Positions 33,833 to 41,397 of a stretch of 64,000 bases of DNA are shown piece by piece. The notes below the pieces were generated by a model. That model was not told where the DNA came from. It was given only the letters and a program-made list of their open reading frames with translations, and did not search any database. The stretch is taken from positions 62,001 to 126,000 of the forward strand of contig DASVTZ010000203.1 of assembly GCA_036387335.1 (NCBI GenBank), read 5' to 3'. Source of the DNA: Longimicrobium sp. GTDB lineage: Bacteria; Gemmatimonadota; Gemmatimonadetes; Longimicrobiales; Longimicrobiaceae. Numbering within the stretch: position 1 is the first letter of the stretch; every line of letters begins with the position of its first letter. The position numbers and the translations under genes were made by a program.

Positions 33833-35143
33833 TCATCGGCCGTGCCGCGCCGCGCCGTGCACCGGAGGGAGTTCCAGCGTGGCCTTGAAGACCTCCAGCT
33901 CGGGATCGAGCGGCTCGGCGTGGCCGGGGCGGTCCAAGAGCCGCGCGAGGTCGGGGGGGACGGAGACGGGCCGGCCGATCAGCGGCTCCACGACGGCCTC
34001 GAACTTGGCGGGGTGGGCGGTGGAGACGACGATCCAGTGCGGCGCATCGAGCCGCTCGAGCACGGCGATGGCGACGGCGGTGTGCGGGTCCCAGATCTCG
34101 CCCCAGGAGGCGGGGCCGTCGCGGATCACGCGGCGGATCTCGTCGTCGTCCACGAGAAAGGCGCGGAGGGCGGAGCGCGTCCCGGCCTCGCCGCCGAACA
34201 GGTGGAGGAGGCGCTCCATGTTGCTGGCGCTCCCCACGTCCATCGCCGTCGCGAGGGTGGCGAGGGTGGGGTGCGGGGTCCAGGGGGCGCCGCCGAAGAA
34301 GGCGGTGACGGCGGGGTTGGCGTTGGTGGCGAGCACAACTTCGCGCACGGGCAGGCCGCAGCGGCACGCCCACATCGCGGCGGCCGCGTTCCCCAGGTTG
34401 CCGGAGGGGACGACGAAGCCGGGCGCGACGCCGTGCAGCGCGCGGTACTCGAGCGATGCCCACGCGTAGTAGGCCATCTGCGGCAGGAGCCGGCCCACGT
34501 TGATGCTGTTGGCGGACGACAGCCTGCGGCGCGCGCGCAGCTCCGGATCGGCCATGGCGCCCTTGACCAGCCGCTGACAGGCGTCGAAGTCGCCGCGCAC
34601 GGCGAAGGCGCGCACGTTGCCGCCCCACGAGGTGAGCTGCTTCTCCTGGCGGGGCGACACCATCCCCGCGGGGAATAGGACGGCCACCTCCACGCCCGGC
34701 CGCCCGTGGAAGGCGGCCGCCACCGCGCCCCCCGTGTCGCCCGAGGTGGCGACGAGGAGGGTGAGCGGGCGCGCGTCTTCGGCGGCGATGCGCGACAGGC
34801 ACCCGGCCAGGAAGCGCGCGCCCACGTCCTTGAACGCCGCCGTGGGCCCGTGGAAGAGCTCCAGCACGGCCGTGCTCCCGCGCAGCTCCTTGAGCGGCAC
34901 GGGAAAGTCGAACGCCTCGCGGCAGATTTCGCCCAGCGCCGGGGCGAGCGCGTCGCCCGCGAAGAAGGGCGCCAGGAGCCGCGCGGCGACCTCGGGGAGC
35001 GTGTCGGCGCCCGCGAAGTCCGCGTCGCTGAACGACGGGAAGGACTCGGGCACGTAGAGGCCGCCATCGGGAGCCAGTCCGCGCGAGATCGCCTCCGAGA
35101 GGGTGGCGGAGTGGGCGGGGTCGCGCGTGCTGTGGTACCTCAC
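33833..35143 (-). CDS. thrC: Threonine synthase
   Basis: 436 residues; converts O-phosphohomoserine to threonine using pyridoxal phosphate. Evidence: MRYHSTRDPAH start, LAPDGGLYVPE, the PLP-Lys motif HGPTAAFKDVGARF, the phosphate-binding loop LVATSGDTGGAVAAAFHGRP, the FPAGMVSPRQEKQLTSWGGN block and SSANSINVGRLLPQMAYY. It is a full-length ThrC of the bacterial type. The GTG start overlaps the thrB stop by four bases. The gene is convergent with the DUF1016 gene, with only three bases between them. Confidence 0.95.
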   Translation of the reverse strand: MRYHSTRDPAHSATLSEAISRGLAPDGGLYVPESFPSFSDADFAGADTLPEVAARLLAPFFAGDALAPALGEICREAFDFPVPLKELRGSTAVLELFHGPTAAFKDVGARFLAGCLSRIAAEDARPLTLLVATSGDTGGAVAAAFHGRPGVEVAVLFPAGMVSPRQEKQLTSWGGNVRAFAVRGDFDACQRLVKGAMADPELRARRRLSSANSINVGRLLPQMAYYAWASLEYRALHGVAPGFVVPSGNLGNAAAAMWACRCGLPVREVVLATNANPAVTAFFGGAPWTPHPTLATLATAMDVGSASNMERLLHLFGGEAGTRSALRAFLVDDDEIRRVIRDGPASWGEIWDPHTAVAIAVLERLDAPHWIVVSTAHPAKFEAVVEPLIGRPVSVPPDLARLLDRPGHAEPLDPELEVFKATLELPPVHGAARHGR

Positions 35144-36075
35144 GCCCACTCCTCCACCTGGGCGCCGGGTCCGTTCACGGGGCAGGTCCACCCCTCGGCG
35201 GGGAGGCCGTGGCGCGCGAAGCCGTCCACCATCGCGGCGCGCACGGCCTCGGCGGCATCGTCGCCGTCGCACCAGGCGACGAGGGCGGGGCCGCCGCCGG
35301 AGATGGAGCATCCCAGCGCGCCCGCCGCCATCGCCGCGCCGCGCACGTGGGCGAAGCCAGGGATCAGCGACGCGCGGTGGGGCTCCACCAGCACGTCGCG
35401 CATCGAGCGGCCCACGAGCGCGAGGTCGCCGGTGCAGAGGCCGGCCATCACCCCCGCCAGGTTCGCGGTTTGCTCGATGACGGTGTGGAGCGGGTAGCTC
35501 GCGGGGAGCACCGCGCGCGCCGTCCGCGTGTCCAGCCGCATGCGCGGAAGGGCCATCGCGCAGCGGAGCGAGGGCGGCACCGGCAGCGCCGCCACATCCG
35601 CGGGCTCGGCGGAGCGCACCAGGACGAGGCCGCCGAAGAGCGACGGCGCCACGTTGTCGCCGTGAACCGCACCGCTCGCGACGGCCTCGCCCAGCAGCGC
35701 GTAGCGGAAAAGCTCGATGCGCGGGAGCGGCTCGGGGAGGAGCGCGTTGAAGGCGACCACCCCCGCCACCGCCGACGCCGCCGACCCGCCGACGCCGGAG
35801 CCCAGCGGGATCCCCTTGTGCACGTGCACCTCCACGCCGAACCCGGGGCGCAGCTCCTCCAGCATGCGCAGCACGCCGACGGTGGCGGTGTTGAGCGCCG
35901 GATCGGTGGGGAGCGCGCCCGTGACGCCGGCCACCCGCACGCCGGGCTCGTCGCTGCACACGACGGTCACACGGTCGCCCATCGGCCCCACGGGGTGTCC
36001 CAGAATGTCGAAGCCCACCGCCAGGTTCGAGGTGCTGGCCGGCGCAAAGGCGGTGGCGCGGGTCGGCATCGTCAT
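35140..36075 (-). CDS. thrB: Homoserine kinase
   Basis: 311 residues, GHMP kinase family. ATAFAPASTSNLAVGFDILG is the N-terminal motif, HKGIPLGSGVGGSAASAVAG the ATP-binding Pro-x3-Gly-Leu/Ser-Gly-Ser-Ser-Ala-like motif, and GCSISGGGPALVAW the C-terminal GHMP motif 3. It phosphorylates homoserine, feeding ThrC encoded by the overlapping downstream gene. The ATG at 36075 has GAGGGGGTGG upstream; a second ATG two codons later is possible. No attenuator or riboswitch is seen upstream. Confidence 0.94.
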   Translation of the reverse strand: MTMPTRATAFAPASTSNLAVGFDILGHPVGPMGDRVTVVCSDEPGVRVAGVTGALPTDPALNTATVGVLRMLEELRPGFGVEVHVHKGIPLGSGVGGSAASAVAGVVAFNALLPEPLPRIELFRYALLGEAVASGAVHGDNVAPSLFGGLVLVRSAEPADVAALPVPPSLRCAMALPRMRLDTRTARAVLPASYPLHTVIEQTANLAGVMAGLCTGDLALVGRSMRDVLVEPHRASLIPGFAHVRGAAMAAGALGCSISGGGPALVAWCDGDDAAEAVRAAMVDGFARHGLPAEGWTCPVNGPGAQVEEWA

Positions 36076-36199
36076 CCACCCCCTCGCGTGGGTGCGGGTC
36101 CGGGTGACATCGTGTGCATGTGCGAATGCGCGGCGTGCATGCGACCAGGATGTCCGACAGGATAGGACATCGGTCCCGTCCCGCGCGAGGGGACGCGGT

Positions 36200-36241
36200 A
36201 AAAAGGGCGAGGCCCGGCGGGGATCTCCCACCGGGCCTCGC
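36200..36241 (-). terminator. Rho-independent terminator of the L,D-transpeptidase gene
   Basis: On the minus strand GCGAGGCCCGG (36231-36241) pairs perfectly with CCGGGCCTCGC (36207-36217) around a 13-base loop and is followed by CCTTTTTACC. It lies 19 bases past the stop at 36261 and upstream of thrB, so thrBC must have its own promoter in the following 120 bases. Confidence 0.85.
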
Positions 36242-36260
36242 GCATCGCCAAGCCTACACC

Positions 36261-37073
36261 TCAGCCCTCGACGGCCGCCCAGGGATCGCGCTTCATCCAG
36301 TTGCGGTCCAGCGGCGAGAAGAGGAAGACGAGGCTCCCGTTGGCGAGCTGCGGAAGGAGCCAGCGGGCGCGCGACTGCTCCAGCGCCGGGCATCCCTCGC
36401 TGCGGCCGGCGCCCAGCCGCGTGACGTACGGCGCGCCGTGCACCACCACCCCGCGCTCCCGCGCCGTGCTGTTGAACGCCCCCGACAGCCCGCTCAGCCG
36501 CAGCCCGATGGAGCGGTAGCGGCTCCCGTTGTTGCTGCCGCTGAACGAGTACGTCTCCCCCGCCAGGAAGAGGCCCAGCGAGGTGGCGTTGCTCCCGTGC
36601 CGGTTGGAGAAGCGCCGCGGAACCCCCGCCCGGTCCGGCGCCGACCCGCGCCCGTGCGCCACGGTAAAGGGCCCGTCCACCACCCGCAGCTCGTCCATGT
36701 CGAAGACGTAGCCGCGCGGCGTCCGCGCGTCCAGCCCGTAGTCCACGTAGTACAGGTACGGCTTGCGGACGTCGTCCGGGTGCGCCGCCTTGTAGTTGTA
36801 GTACGCGCGAAAGGCGAAGCGCAGCGCATCCGGGTCGCTCTGCCGCCGCACTCGCGAGCGCAGCGCGGTGAGGGCGGCGCGCGTGCGGGCCGTGGTGGTC
36901 GCGCTCTCGAGGCCGACGCCGTTCAGCACCGCGCGCGCGGCGCTGCGTACCATGCGCGCGCTAGTGGGGAGCGTGTCGGTCGCTTCGATGCGGGGAGCGG
37001 ACGGGGCGCGCGGCCCTGCGGGGGCGTCACCCGCGGAGAGGGTGGCGGCGAGGATCAGCAGGTCGAAACGCAT
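36261..37073 (-). CDS. Murein L,D-transpeptidase, YkuD_2 family
   Basis: 270 residues with a short signal peptide (MRFDLLILAATLSAGDAPAG). The catalytic domain carries RHGSNATSLGLFLAGETY, IGLRLSGLSGAFNSTARERG, VVVHGAPYV and RSEGCPALEQSRAR; the His of VVHG and the Cys of EGCPAL are the catalytic pair. The C-terminal SLVFLFSPLDRNWM is also typical of the family. It should form 3-3 crosslinks or attach proteins to peptidoglycan in the periplasm. Monocistronic, with a clear terminator downstream. Confidence 0.88.
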   Translation of the reverse strand: MRFDLLILAATLSAGDAPAGPRAPSAPRIEATDTLPTSARMVRSAARAVLNGVGLESATTTARTRAALTALRSRVRRQSDPDALRFAFRAYYNYKAAHPDDVRKPYLYYVDYGLDARTPRGYVFDMDELRVVDGPFTVAHGRGSAPDRAGVPRRFSNRHGSNATSLGLFLAGETYSFSGSNNGSRYRSIGLRLSGLSGAFNSTARERGVVVHGAPYVTRLGAGRSEGCPALEQSRARWLLPQLANGSLVFLFSPLDRNWMKRDPWAAVEG

Positions 37074-37190
37074 TTCTCTCTGGATGGGGAGCGACGCGCG
37101 TGGCGGCGCTCGGGTGGGCCGAGGCGGGGTTCCGCGTACGCCGCACGACGCCGGGGGAGGCGGTCGCGGGCGGTGTTATGGGGGTGTGAA

Positions 37191-37206
37191 CCGAATATGT
37201 ATTCGG
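37191..37206. promoter_or_regulatory. 16-bp palindrome CCGAATA-TG-TATTCGG
   Basis: A perfect 7-bp inverted repeat with a two-base centre stands out as AT-rich within a GC-rich 200-base gap upstream of the L,D-transpeptidase gene. On the minus strand it overlaps plausible -10 sequence (CATATT, 17 bases after TTGCAT), so it could be an operator for a dimeric regulator. No regulator gene is adjacent. Confidence 0.35.
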
Positions 37207-37274
37207 TCGGCGGGGGATGCAAGGGTCTCGTTCGCGGCAGCCGTTCACCGCATCTGTCGTGTGCTTCTCAGCTG

Positions 37275-37697
37275 CTAGAGCCGCTCCTGCAGCATTTCGG
37301 CGCTCCACTGGGCGTAGATGCGGGTTTCCGTGAGCACGCGCACTCCATCCGCGAGGGTGTAGAAGTTTCCGCTGTACGACGCGCTGCTCTTCGCGCTCAG
37401 AATCCCGCGAAGGCGCCTCACCTGGTCCGCATCGGCCCTGTGGCCCATGGCATGGACGAGGAGATCCGCCGCACGGGTGTGGTCCCCATCCGTGGACTTC
37501 AGCTCACGGTACTTCACGGTAAGCGCGTCCGTGAACGCGATGGCTGCGTGGATGGCGATGATCGCCAGTGCGTTTCCATACCGGGGATCGGCCAGCGCGT
37601 CTAGATCGCCCGCCGTCTGCAGCAGCGCCTGGCCGATCTCGTGGTATCTCGCTGCCCGTGTGCGCTCCTCGCGTTTCGACTTCCCGATGCTCACCAT
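37275..37697 (-). CDS. HEPN-like protein, toxin of a MNT/HEPN pair
   Basis: 140 residues, all helical. The middle block NALAIIAIHAAIAFTDALTV and the block DHTRAADLLVHAMGHRADAD match the small HEPN-like proteins encoded next to nucleotidyltransferases (IHAxIAxxDAxT pattern), which act as RNase toxins or inactive partners. The usual RxxxxH catalytic motif is not obvious, so catalytic status is open. It begins four bases after the nucleotidyltransferase stop; the two form one operon. Confidence 0.75.
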   Translation of the reverse strand: MVSIGKSKREERTRAARYHEIGQALLQTAGDLDALADPRYGNALAIIAIHAAIAFTDALTVKYRELKSTDGDHTRAADLLVHAMGHRADADQVRRLRGILSAKSSASYSGNFYTLADGVRVLTETRIYAQWSAEMLQERL

Positions 37698-37701
37698 TTC
37701 C

Positions 37702-38322
37702 CTACCACCTCAGAGAATGGCTCGCCAGAAGTTCCCGGCCTTCGGTCCGGATCGCTTCCATCAGGGGATCGCCCTGCCTCGTGCGCTCGCGCACCTGTTC
37801 GGCGGGGATGACGATCCCAGCGAGGCGCAGCCCGAGACGGTTCTGTATCTCACCGGAGGCATCGATGATCGCGCGCTCCACGTCCGCAACCCTCTCAGCG
37901 GCGCAGGCGACGAACAGGACATCCAGATCGCTGTCGGCGCGCGCATCGCCACGTGCCTGGCTGCCGAACAGCACGGCGGAGCGGATGCCATCGAGCACAC
38001 CGGCGCGTGTCAGCGCATCGGTCAGAGCCGCCTTCAGGATTGCGATCCGCCGTCCTTCGGCGTCGAAGAGCGCGCGGAGCGCCGGCTCTAGATGGTGGTC
38101 CCGGTTGACGCGATACTGGTGCGTGCTCGAGGTCCCGCCGCGCATCAGAATCCCGAGGGCGGTCAGCTCGTTGAGTGCCGTCGCGGCTCCAAGAGTTGAG
38201 CGCACTCCTCCCAGCCGCTGCGCCTCCCGCCCGGTGACAGGCGATTCGAGAGGCATCAGCGCGCGAAGGATCTGGATCTTGGCCGTAGTGGCCAGGACCG
38301 CGTCGAGCGCATGAAAGAGCAT
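37702..38322 (-). CDS. MNT-type nucleotidyltransferase with N-terminal winged helix
   Basis: 206 residues. The first 85 residues form a winged-helix domain (AKIQILRALMPLESPVTGRE, TALNELTALGILMRGGTSST). The second half is a minimal nucleotidyltransferase with VLFGSQARGDARADSDLDVL, containing the GSxxxGxxxxxSDxD motif. Such MNT proteins neutralise HEPN toxins by adenylylation, and the fused DNA-binding domain suggests autoregulation: two or three palindromic sites lie directly upstream (next entry). Start at the ATG at 38322; the frame is open for 15 codons upstream through the operator repeats. Confidence 0.85.
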   Translation of the reverse strand: MLFHALDAVLATTAKIQILRALMPLESPVTGREAQRLGGVRSTLGAATALNELTALGILMRGGTSSTHQYRVNRDHHLEPALRALFDAEGRRIAILKAALTDALTRAGVLDGIRSAVLFGSQARGDARADSDLDVLFVACAAERVADVERAIIDASGEIQNRLGLRLAGIVIPAEQVRERTRQGDPLMEAIRTEGRELLASHSLRW

Positions 38323-38342
38323 GTGCGATCCGGTGCACGTGC

Positions 38343-38388
38343 ACCAGATTTGGTACGGTTGCACCAAATTTGGTACAGACGCACCAAT
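38343..38388. promoter_or_regulatory. Operator repeats upstream of the MNT/HEPN operon
   Basis: ACCAGATTTGGT (38343-38354) and ACCAAATTTGGT (38363-38374), the second a perfect 12-bp palindrome, lie in 20-bp direct repeats starting GCACCA; a third copy is begun by GCACCAAT at 38381-38388. The exact 20-bp period (two helical turns) puts the sites on one face of the DNA, as for cooperative repressor binding. The downstream gene encodes a winged-helix protein that could be the ligand. Confidence 0.65.
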
Positions 38389-38588
38389 AGTAGCGCACCG
38401 GCTCGTCTGTCGGCAAGATTCATGTCGTCCTCTGGGCTTCTGCGGTCACCGTCCTGGCCCACAGCTCTCGGTTCGCCAGCTAGATCCTTCGATCGCCGCC
38501 GGAGGCTGAAGAGTGCTGCTGAGATCGGTGTGGCGGCTCTCTCAAAGATGACAGAAGAAGGCGCGCGCTTTCACCAAGGAGCGCGGCG

Positions 38589-38864
38589 CTATCTGGATGC
38601 GCTCTCCACGTCCAGTGCGTTGAGGAAGCGTTCCAGGCGCTCAAGGCTGAAGCGAGCCAGCTTGCCAACCGTGAGGTCGGAGACGTCCAGCGGGCTGATG
38701 CCGAGCAGCTCGGCCGCGGACGGCTCGTCGAGGCCGAGTTCTTCGAGGGCCTTGCGGATCGCGCGGGCGAGCTCAGCTTTGGCAAGGCGAGTCTCCGCAT
38801 CCGCGAGGCCCATGTCCGCGAAGACGTTACCGGTGCTGTCGTGGACCATCGTGTCATTGCTCAT
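38589..38864 (-). CDS. HTH antitoxin of a HigBA-type module
   Basis: 91 residues. The central region ADAETRLAKAELARAIRKAL and LGLDEPSAAELLGISPLDVS with DLTVGKLARFSLERLERFLN is an XRE-like (HTH_37) domain: the pattern of helix, ELLG and a recognition helix is clear. GGGGGA lies seven bases before the ATG at 38864. The gene overlaps the upstream toxin gene by 11 bases, and toxin-before-antitoxin order is that of HigBA. Likely represses its own operon and neutralises the toxin. Confidence 0.82.
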   Translation of the reverse strand: MSNDTMVHDSTGNVFADMGLADAETRLAKAELARAIRKALEELGLDEPSAAELLGISPLDVSDLTVGKLARFSLERLERFLNALDVESASR

Positions 38865-39243
38865 CGTCATTCCCCCAGGGGCGGTAGTGTTCCTGGTAGT
38901 GCTCCGCGGCGGTGCGGAGGCGGTTGCGGAGCAGCTCGATCTCCGCGAACGGAGTGCGGCTCCCCCTGACCGACTTCTTCTTGAAGGCGTGGAGGACGTA
39001 CACCGCCCTCGGGAACTTCTCCGTGCAGGCGAGGCGGTAGGTATCTCCATAGTGGTCCACGGCCAGCTTCAGCACCCGGCCAGGCAACCCCTCCCCAAAC
39101 GCACGCGTGTTGGGAGACGATTCGCCATGCTGCGCATCCAGCAGCGCCGCGCCAAAGACGTCCTGCACATCCTCAGGCATTGCCCTGAGATCCTTGTGGC
39201 TCGATCCTACGAAGTGAAGGGGCTTCCGTGCGGCGACGGGCAT
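38854..39243 (-). CDS. HigB-like (RelE/Gp49 family) toxin
   Basis: 129 residues. PLHFVGSSHKDLRAMPEDVQ, DVFGAALLDAQHGE, YRLACTEKFPRAVYVLHAFK and KKSVRGSRTPFAEIELLRNR match the phage-derived Gp49/HigB toxin family, ribosome-dependent mRNA interferases. The block AVYVLHAFKKKS is the conserved central strand with basic residues. Intact in length and partnered with an overlapping antitoxin gene, so the module is probably functional. Confidence 0.85.
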   Translation of the reverse strand: MPVAARKPLHFVGSSHKDLRAMPEDVQDVFGAALLDAQHGESSPNTRAFGEGLPGRVLKLAVDHYGDTYRLACTEKFPRAVYVLHAFKKKSVRGSRTPFAEIELLRNRLRTAAEHYQEHYRPWGNDDEQ

Positions 39244-39581
39244 CGGTTTCAGTATCGCTGTTCGCTGGTTGGGCCGAACACCGAAATCGGCCGGGGATAA
39301 GAGGAGATACCCCGGATTCGGCCCAGCGCGGCTGTCGTTTGGAAACTGGTCCGTCCGATGGCAGGTAACGACCGGGAGCGCTCCCTGGGCGCAGTTCCGG
39401 CACGCGATTTGGGGGGACGGCGACGGCGGATGGCTCGTGAAGAGCGGGAGACACTACTTCGAGAGCGGGTCACGGTTCGGGGCCGCGCGTGCTGACGGTG
39501 AGGAGGGTTGTCTTCTTGCGGTGCTTGCTGGGAGAAAGGTACACTCGTGGTTGTCCGAATCGCCCGCCAGGAAGGTGGATT
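39244..39581. other. Intergenic region, no recognisable feature
   Basis: About 340 bases between the divergent HigB-like and AbrB-like genes. Open frames exist on both strands but lack ribosome sites and protein-like composition. A moderately AT-rich stretch near 39290-39330 may hold promoters for both sides. No hairpin repeat of the types found elsewhere is present. Confidence 0.4.
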
Positions 39582-39881
39582 TTGAACGCATCAGAACCAC
39601 TCCGCATCGATCAGCGTGGCGCACTCGTTCTACCGGCGGAGCTCCGGGAGCGCTTCGGCATCGAGGGAGGCTCCACGGTGCTGGCGGAGGCCACCGCGGA
39701 GGGCATCCTGCTGCGCCCCGCCGTGGTCCTTCCCGTGGAGATCTACACGCCCGAGCGGCGCGCGGAGTTCCTTCTCAACAGCGCCTACGACGCGGACAGC
39801 CACCAGTGGGCTTTGGCGGAGGTGCGGGCATTGGGGCTCGACTCCGACGCGATACCACACGAGCGCCCGGCGGCCTCGTGA
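39582..39881 (+). CDS. AbrB/MazE-type antitoxin
   Basis: 99 residues from a TTG start with GGAAGGTGG just upstream. The first 50 residues LRIDQRGALVLPAELRERFG followed by IEGGSTVLAEATAEGILLRP form a swapped-hairpin AbrB DNA-binding domain (xxxxxGRxxLPxxLRxxxGxxxG pattern). The tail VEIYTPERRAEFLLNSAYDA would wrap the toxin. It overlaps the remnant of a PIN toxin by four bases (GTGA). The antitoxin is intact. Confidence 0.85.
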   Translation: MNASEPLRIDQRGALVLPAELRERFGIEGGSTVLAEATAEGILLRPAVVLPVEIYTPERRAEFLLNSAYDADSHQWALAEVRALGLDSDAIPHERPAAS

Positions 39882-40089
39882 ACGTGGATCTCCTATCCTC
39901 ATCGCTCAGGGTGTTTGGGCGTGGAGGGGGCGGGCTGATCACGTCCGCCTGACCGCCGCGATCGCGTCGCGGGCCACGCACCTGGTGACTGGCGACAGGA
40001 GGCACTTCGGCGCGCTGTACGGGCGTACGAGCATGGGCGTGACAGTGACCGCCCCGGCGGGCTATCTTGCCCAGCGCGGCAGACGATAA
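39878..40089 (+). pseudogene. PIN-domain (VapC-type) toxin with internal deletion
   Basis: The GTG overlapping the antitoxin stop opens 24 codons ending in GLITSA before a stop; LITSA resembles the L-x-TSAY segment of AbrB-partnered PIN toxins. From about 39949 another frame reads RLTAAIASRATHLVTGDRRH and FGALYGRTSMGVTVTAPAGY, the C-terminal part of a PIN domain with its conserved THLxTGDxRHFG motif. The central part with catalytic acids is gone and the frames do not agree, so the gene is dead. Same pattern as the DUF433 locus. Confidence 0.7.
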
Positions 40090-40205
40090 ACACGCTCTGG
40101 CGCGCTTCCGCACTGTGACGCTCCGCGGCGTGGTTCCTGCTTCGCGGCACGGGCAAGAGCGTGCGCGCGCCGGAGCGTGGCACGCGGCGCACAGGCCAAC
40201 CGAGC

Positions 40206-41384
40206 ATGCCCGGCAAACCAGACGACGATCCGATTCTCGGGGGCGAGTCCGAGACGCTCCTGGCGCGCGGCAGGCCCGTGCGGCGGGAGGAGGGGCGCCG
40301 GCCCGAGAGCCCGCCGCCACGCCCGCCTGCATCCGTTCGCCCAGCGGCCGGCGGGGGGCGCGTGCGGGGGTTCATGGAGCGCATCTCCGAGTCGCGGCGC
40401 GCACCCTTTCTGCGGCTCGTGGGTTACTACGTGCTGCTCATCGGCGTCATGGGCGCGCTGGTGTACTGGGTGCCGATGGTGCGCGACGCCTTCATCTCGC
40501 CCGTGGTGCTCCCCGACCTGGGGAGAGGAGGGAGCGGGTCTGAGCTGCTGACCCGCGCACCCACGCTGGGCGACTACGGCGCGCGGCTGTCGCTTGGGGA
40601 GGCGCTGCACCGCGCGCTGACGACGCTGCTGGTGATCGCCGGCGCGATGTCGCTGGTGATTCCGGTGGCTTGGGTGTACATGTTCACCAAGCGCTTCCGC
40701 TACGATCCCGCGCTCGTTTCCTCGGTCATCATTCTGCCGATCGTGGTGGCGGGGATCGCGCTGGTGGTCAAGAACTCGCTGGCGCTGGCCTTTTCGCTGG
40801 CCGGGATCGTGGCGGCGGTCCGCTTCCGCAACACGCTCAAGGACCCGCGCGACGCCGTCTACATATTCCTGGTGATCGGGATCGGGCTGTCGGCGGGGGT
40901 GCAGGCGCTGGACGTTGCGCTCGCGATGTCGCTGGCCTTCAACTTCGTCGTGCTGCTGGTGTGGAAGTACAACGTCGGGTCGATCTACAGCGGGAGCTAC
41001 GGGCGGACGGGGATCCTGTCGGTGGGCGATCCGGAGCTGATGATCGCCGACGATCCGGCTGCGCAGCGCGACATCCGGCGGCGGATGCTGGAGCACGACG
41101 GCGACATGCGCACGGACGGCATCCTGCTGGTGCACTCGAGCGCGCCGGACGTCGCGCGGCTCACGGTGCAGGAGGCGCTCGGCGACACCGCCAGCGACTG
41201 GCGGCTGGTCAACGTGCGGCGCGAGCCCGAGCGCCCCGCGGTGCTGGAATATCTCGTGCGGCTCAAGACGGAGATCACTCCGGCCGAACTGGTGGGCGCG
41301 CTGGACGAGCGCTGGTCCGCCCAGGTCACGGCCGCGGAGTACGTGCCCTTCCGGACGCGGAAGAAGAAACGCAAGCGGGATTAG
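40206..41384 (+). CDS. DUF4956 membrane protein
   Basis: 392 residues. A Pro/Arg-rich cytoplasmic N-terminus is followed by about four membrane helices; VVKNSLALAFSLAGIVAAVR, FRNTLKDPRDAVYIFLVIGI and GLSAGVQALDVALAMSLAFN are the DUF4956 signature. The C-terminal cytoplasmic domain of about 130 residues ends in a basic tail (RTRKKKRKRD). DUF4956 proteins frequently neighbour polyphosphate-polymerase (VTC/CYTH) genes; here a CYTH-PPK1 fusion is encoded three genes downstream, suggesting a polyphosphate role. That is inference. Confidence 0.88.
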   Translation: MPGKPDDDPILGGESETLLARGRPVRREEGRRPESPPPRPPASVRPAAGGGRVRGFMERISESRRAPFLRLVGYYVLLIGVMGALVYWVPMVRDAFISPVVLPDLGRGGSGSELLTRAPTLGDYGARLSLGEALHRALTTLLVIAGAMSLVIPVAWVYMFTKRFRYDPALVSSVIILPIVVAGIALVVKNSLALAFSLAGIVAAVRFRNTLKDPRDAVYIFLVIGIGLSAGVQALDVALAMSLAFNFVVLLVWKYNVGSIYSGSYGRTGILSVGDPELMIADDPAAQRDIRRRMLEHDGDMRTDGILLVHSSAPDVARLTVQEALGDTASDWRLVNVRREPERPAVLEYLVRLKTEITPAELVGALDERWSAQVTAAEYVPFRTRKKKRKRD

Positions 41385-41397
41385 AGGACTACATCGG

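Noticed and set aside
38311-39300. Plus-strand frame of about 330 codons across the toxin-antitoxin region
   Set aside because: It is antisense to the HigBA genes, starts within operator repeats and has no recognisable domain.
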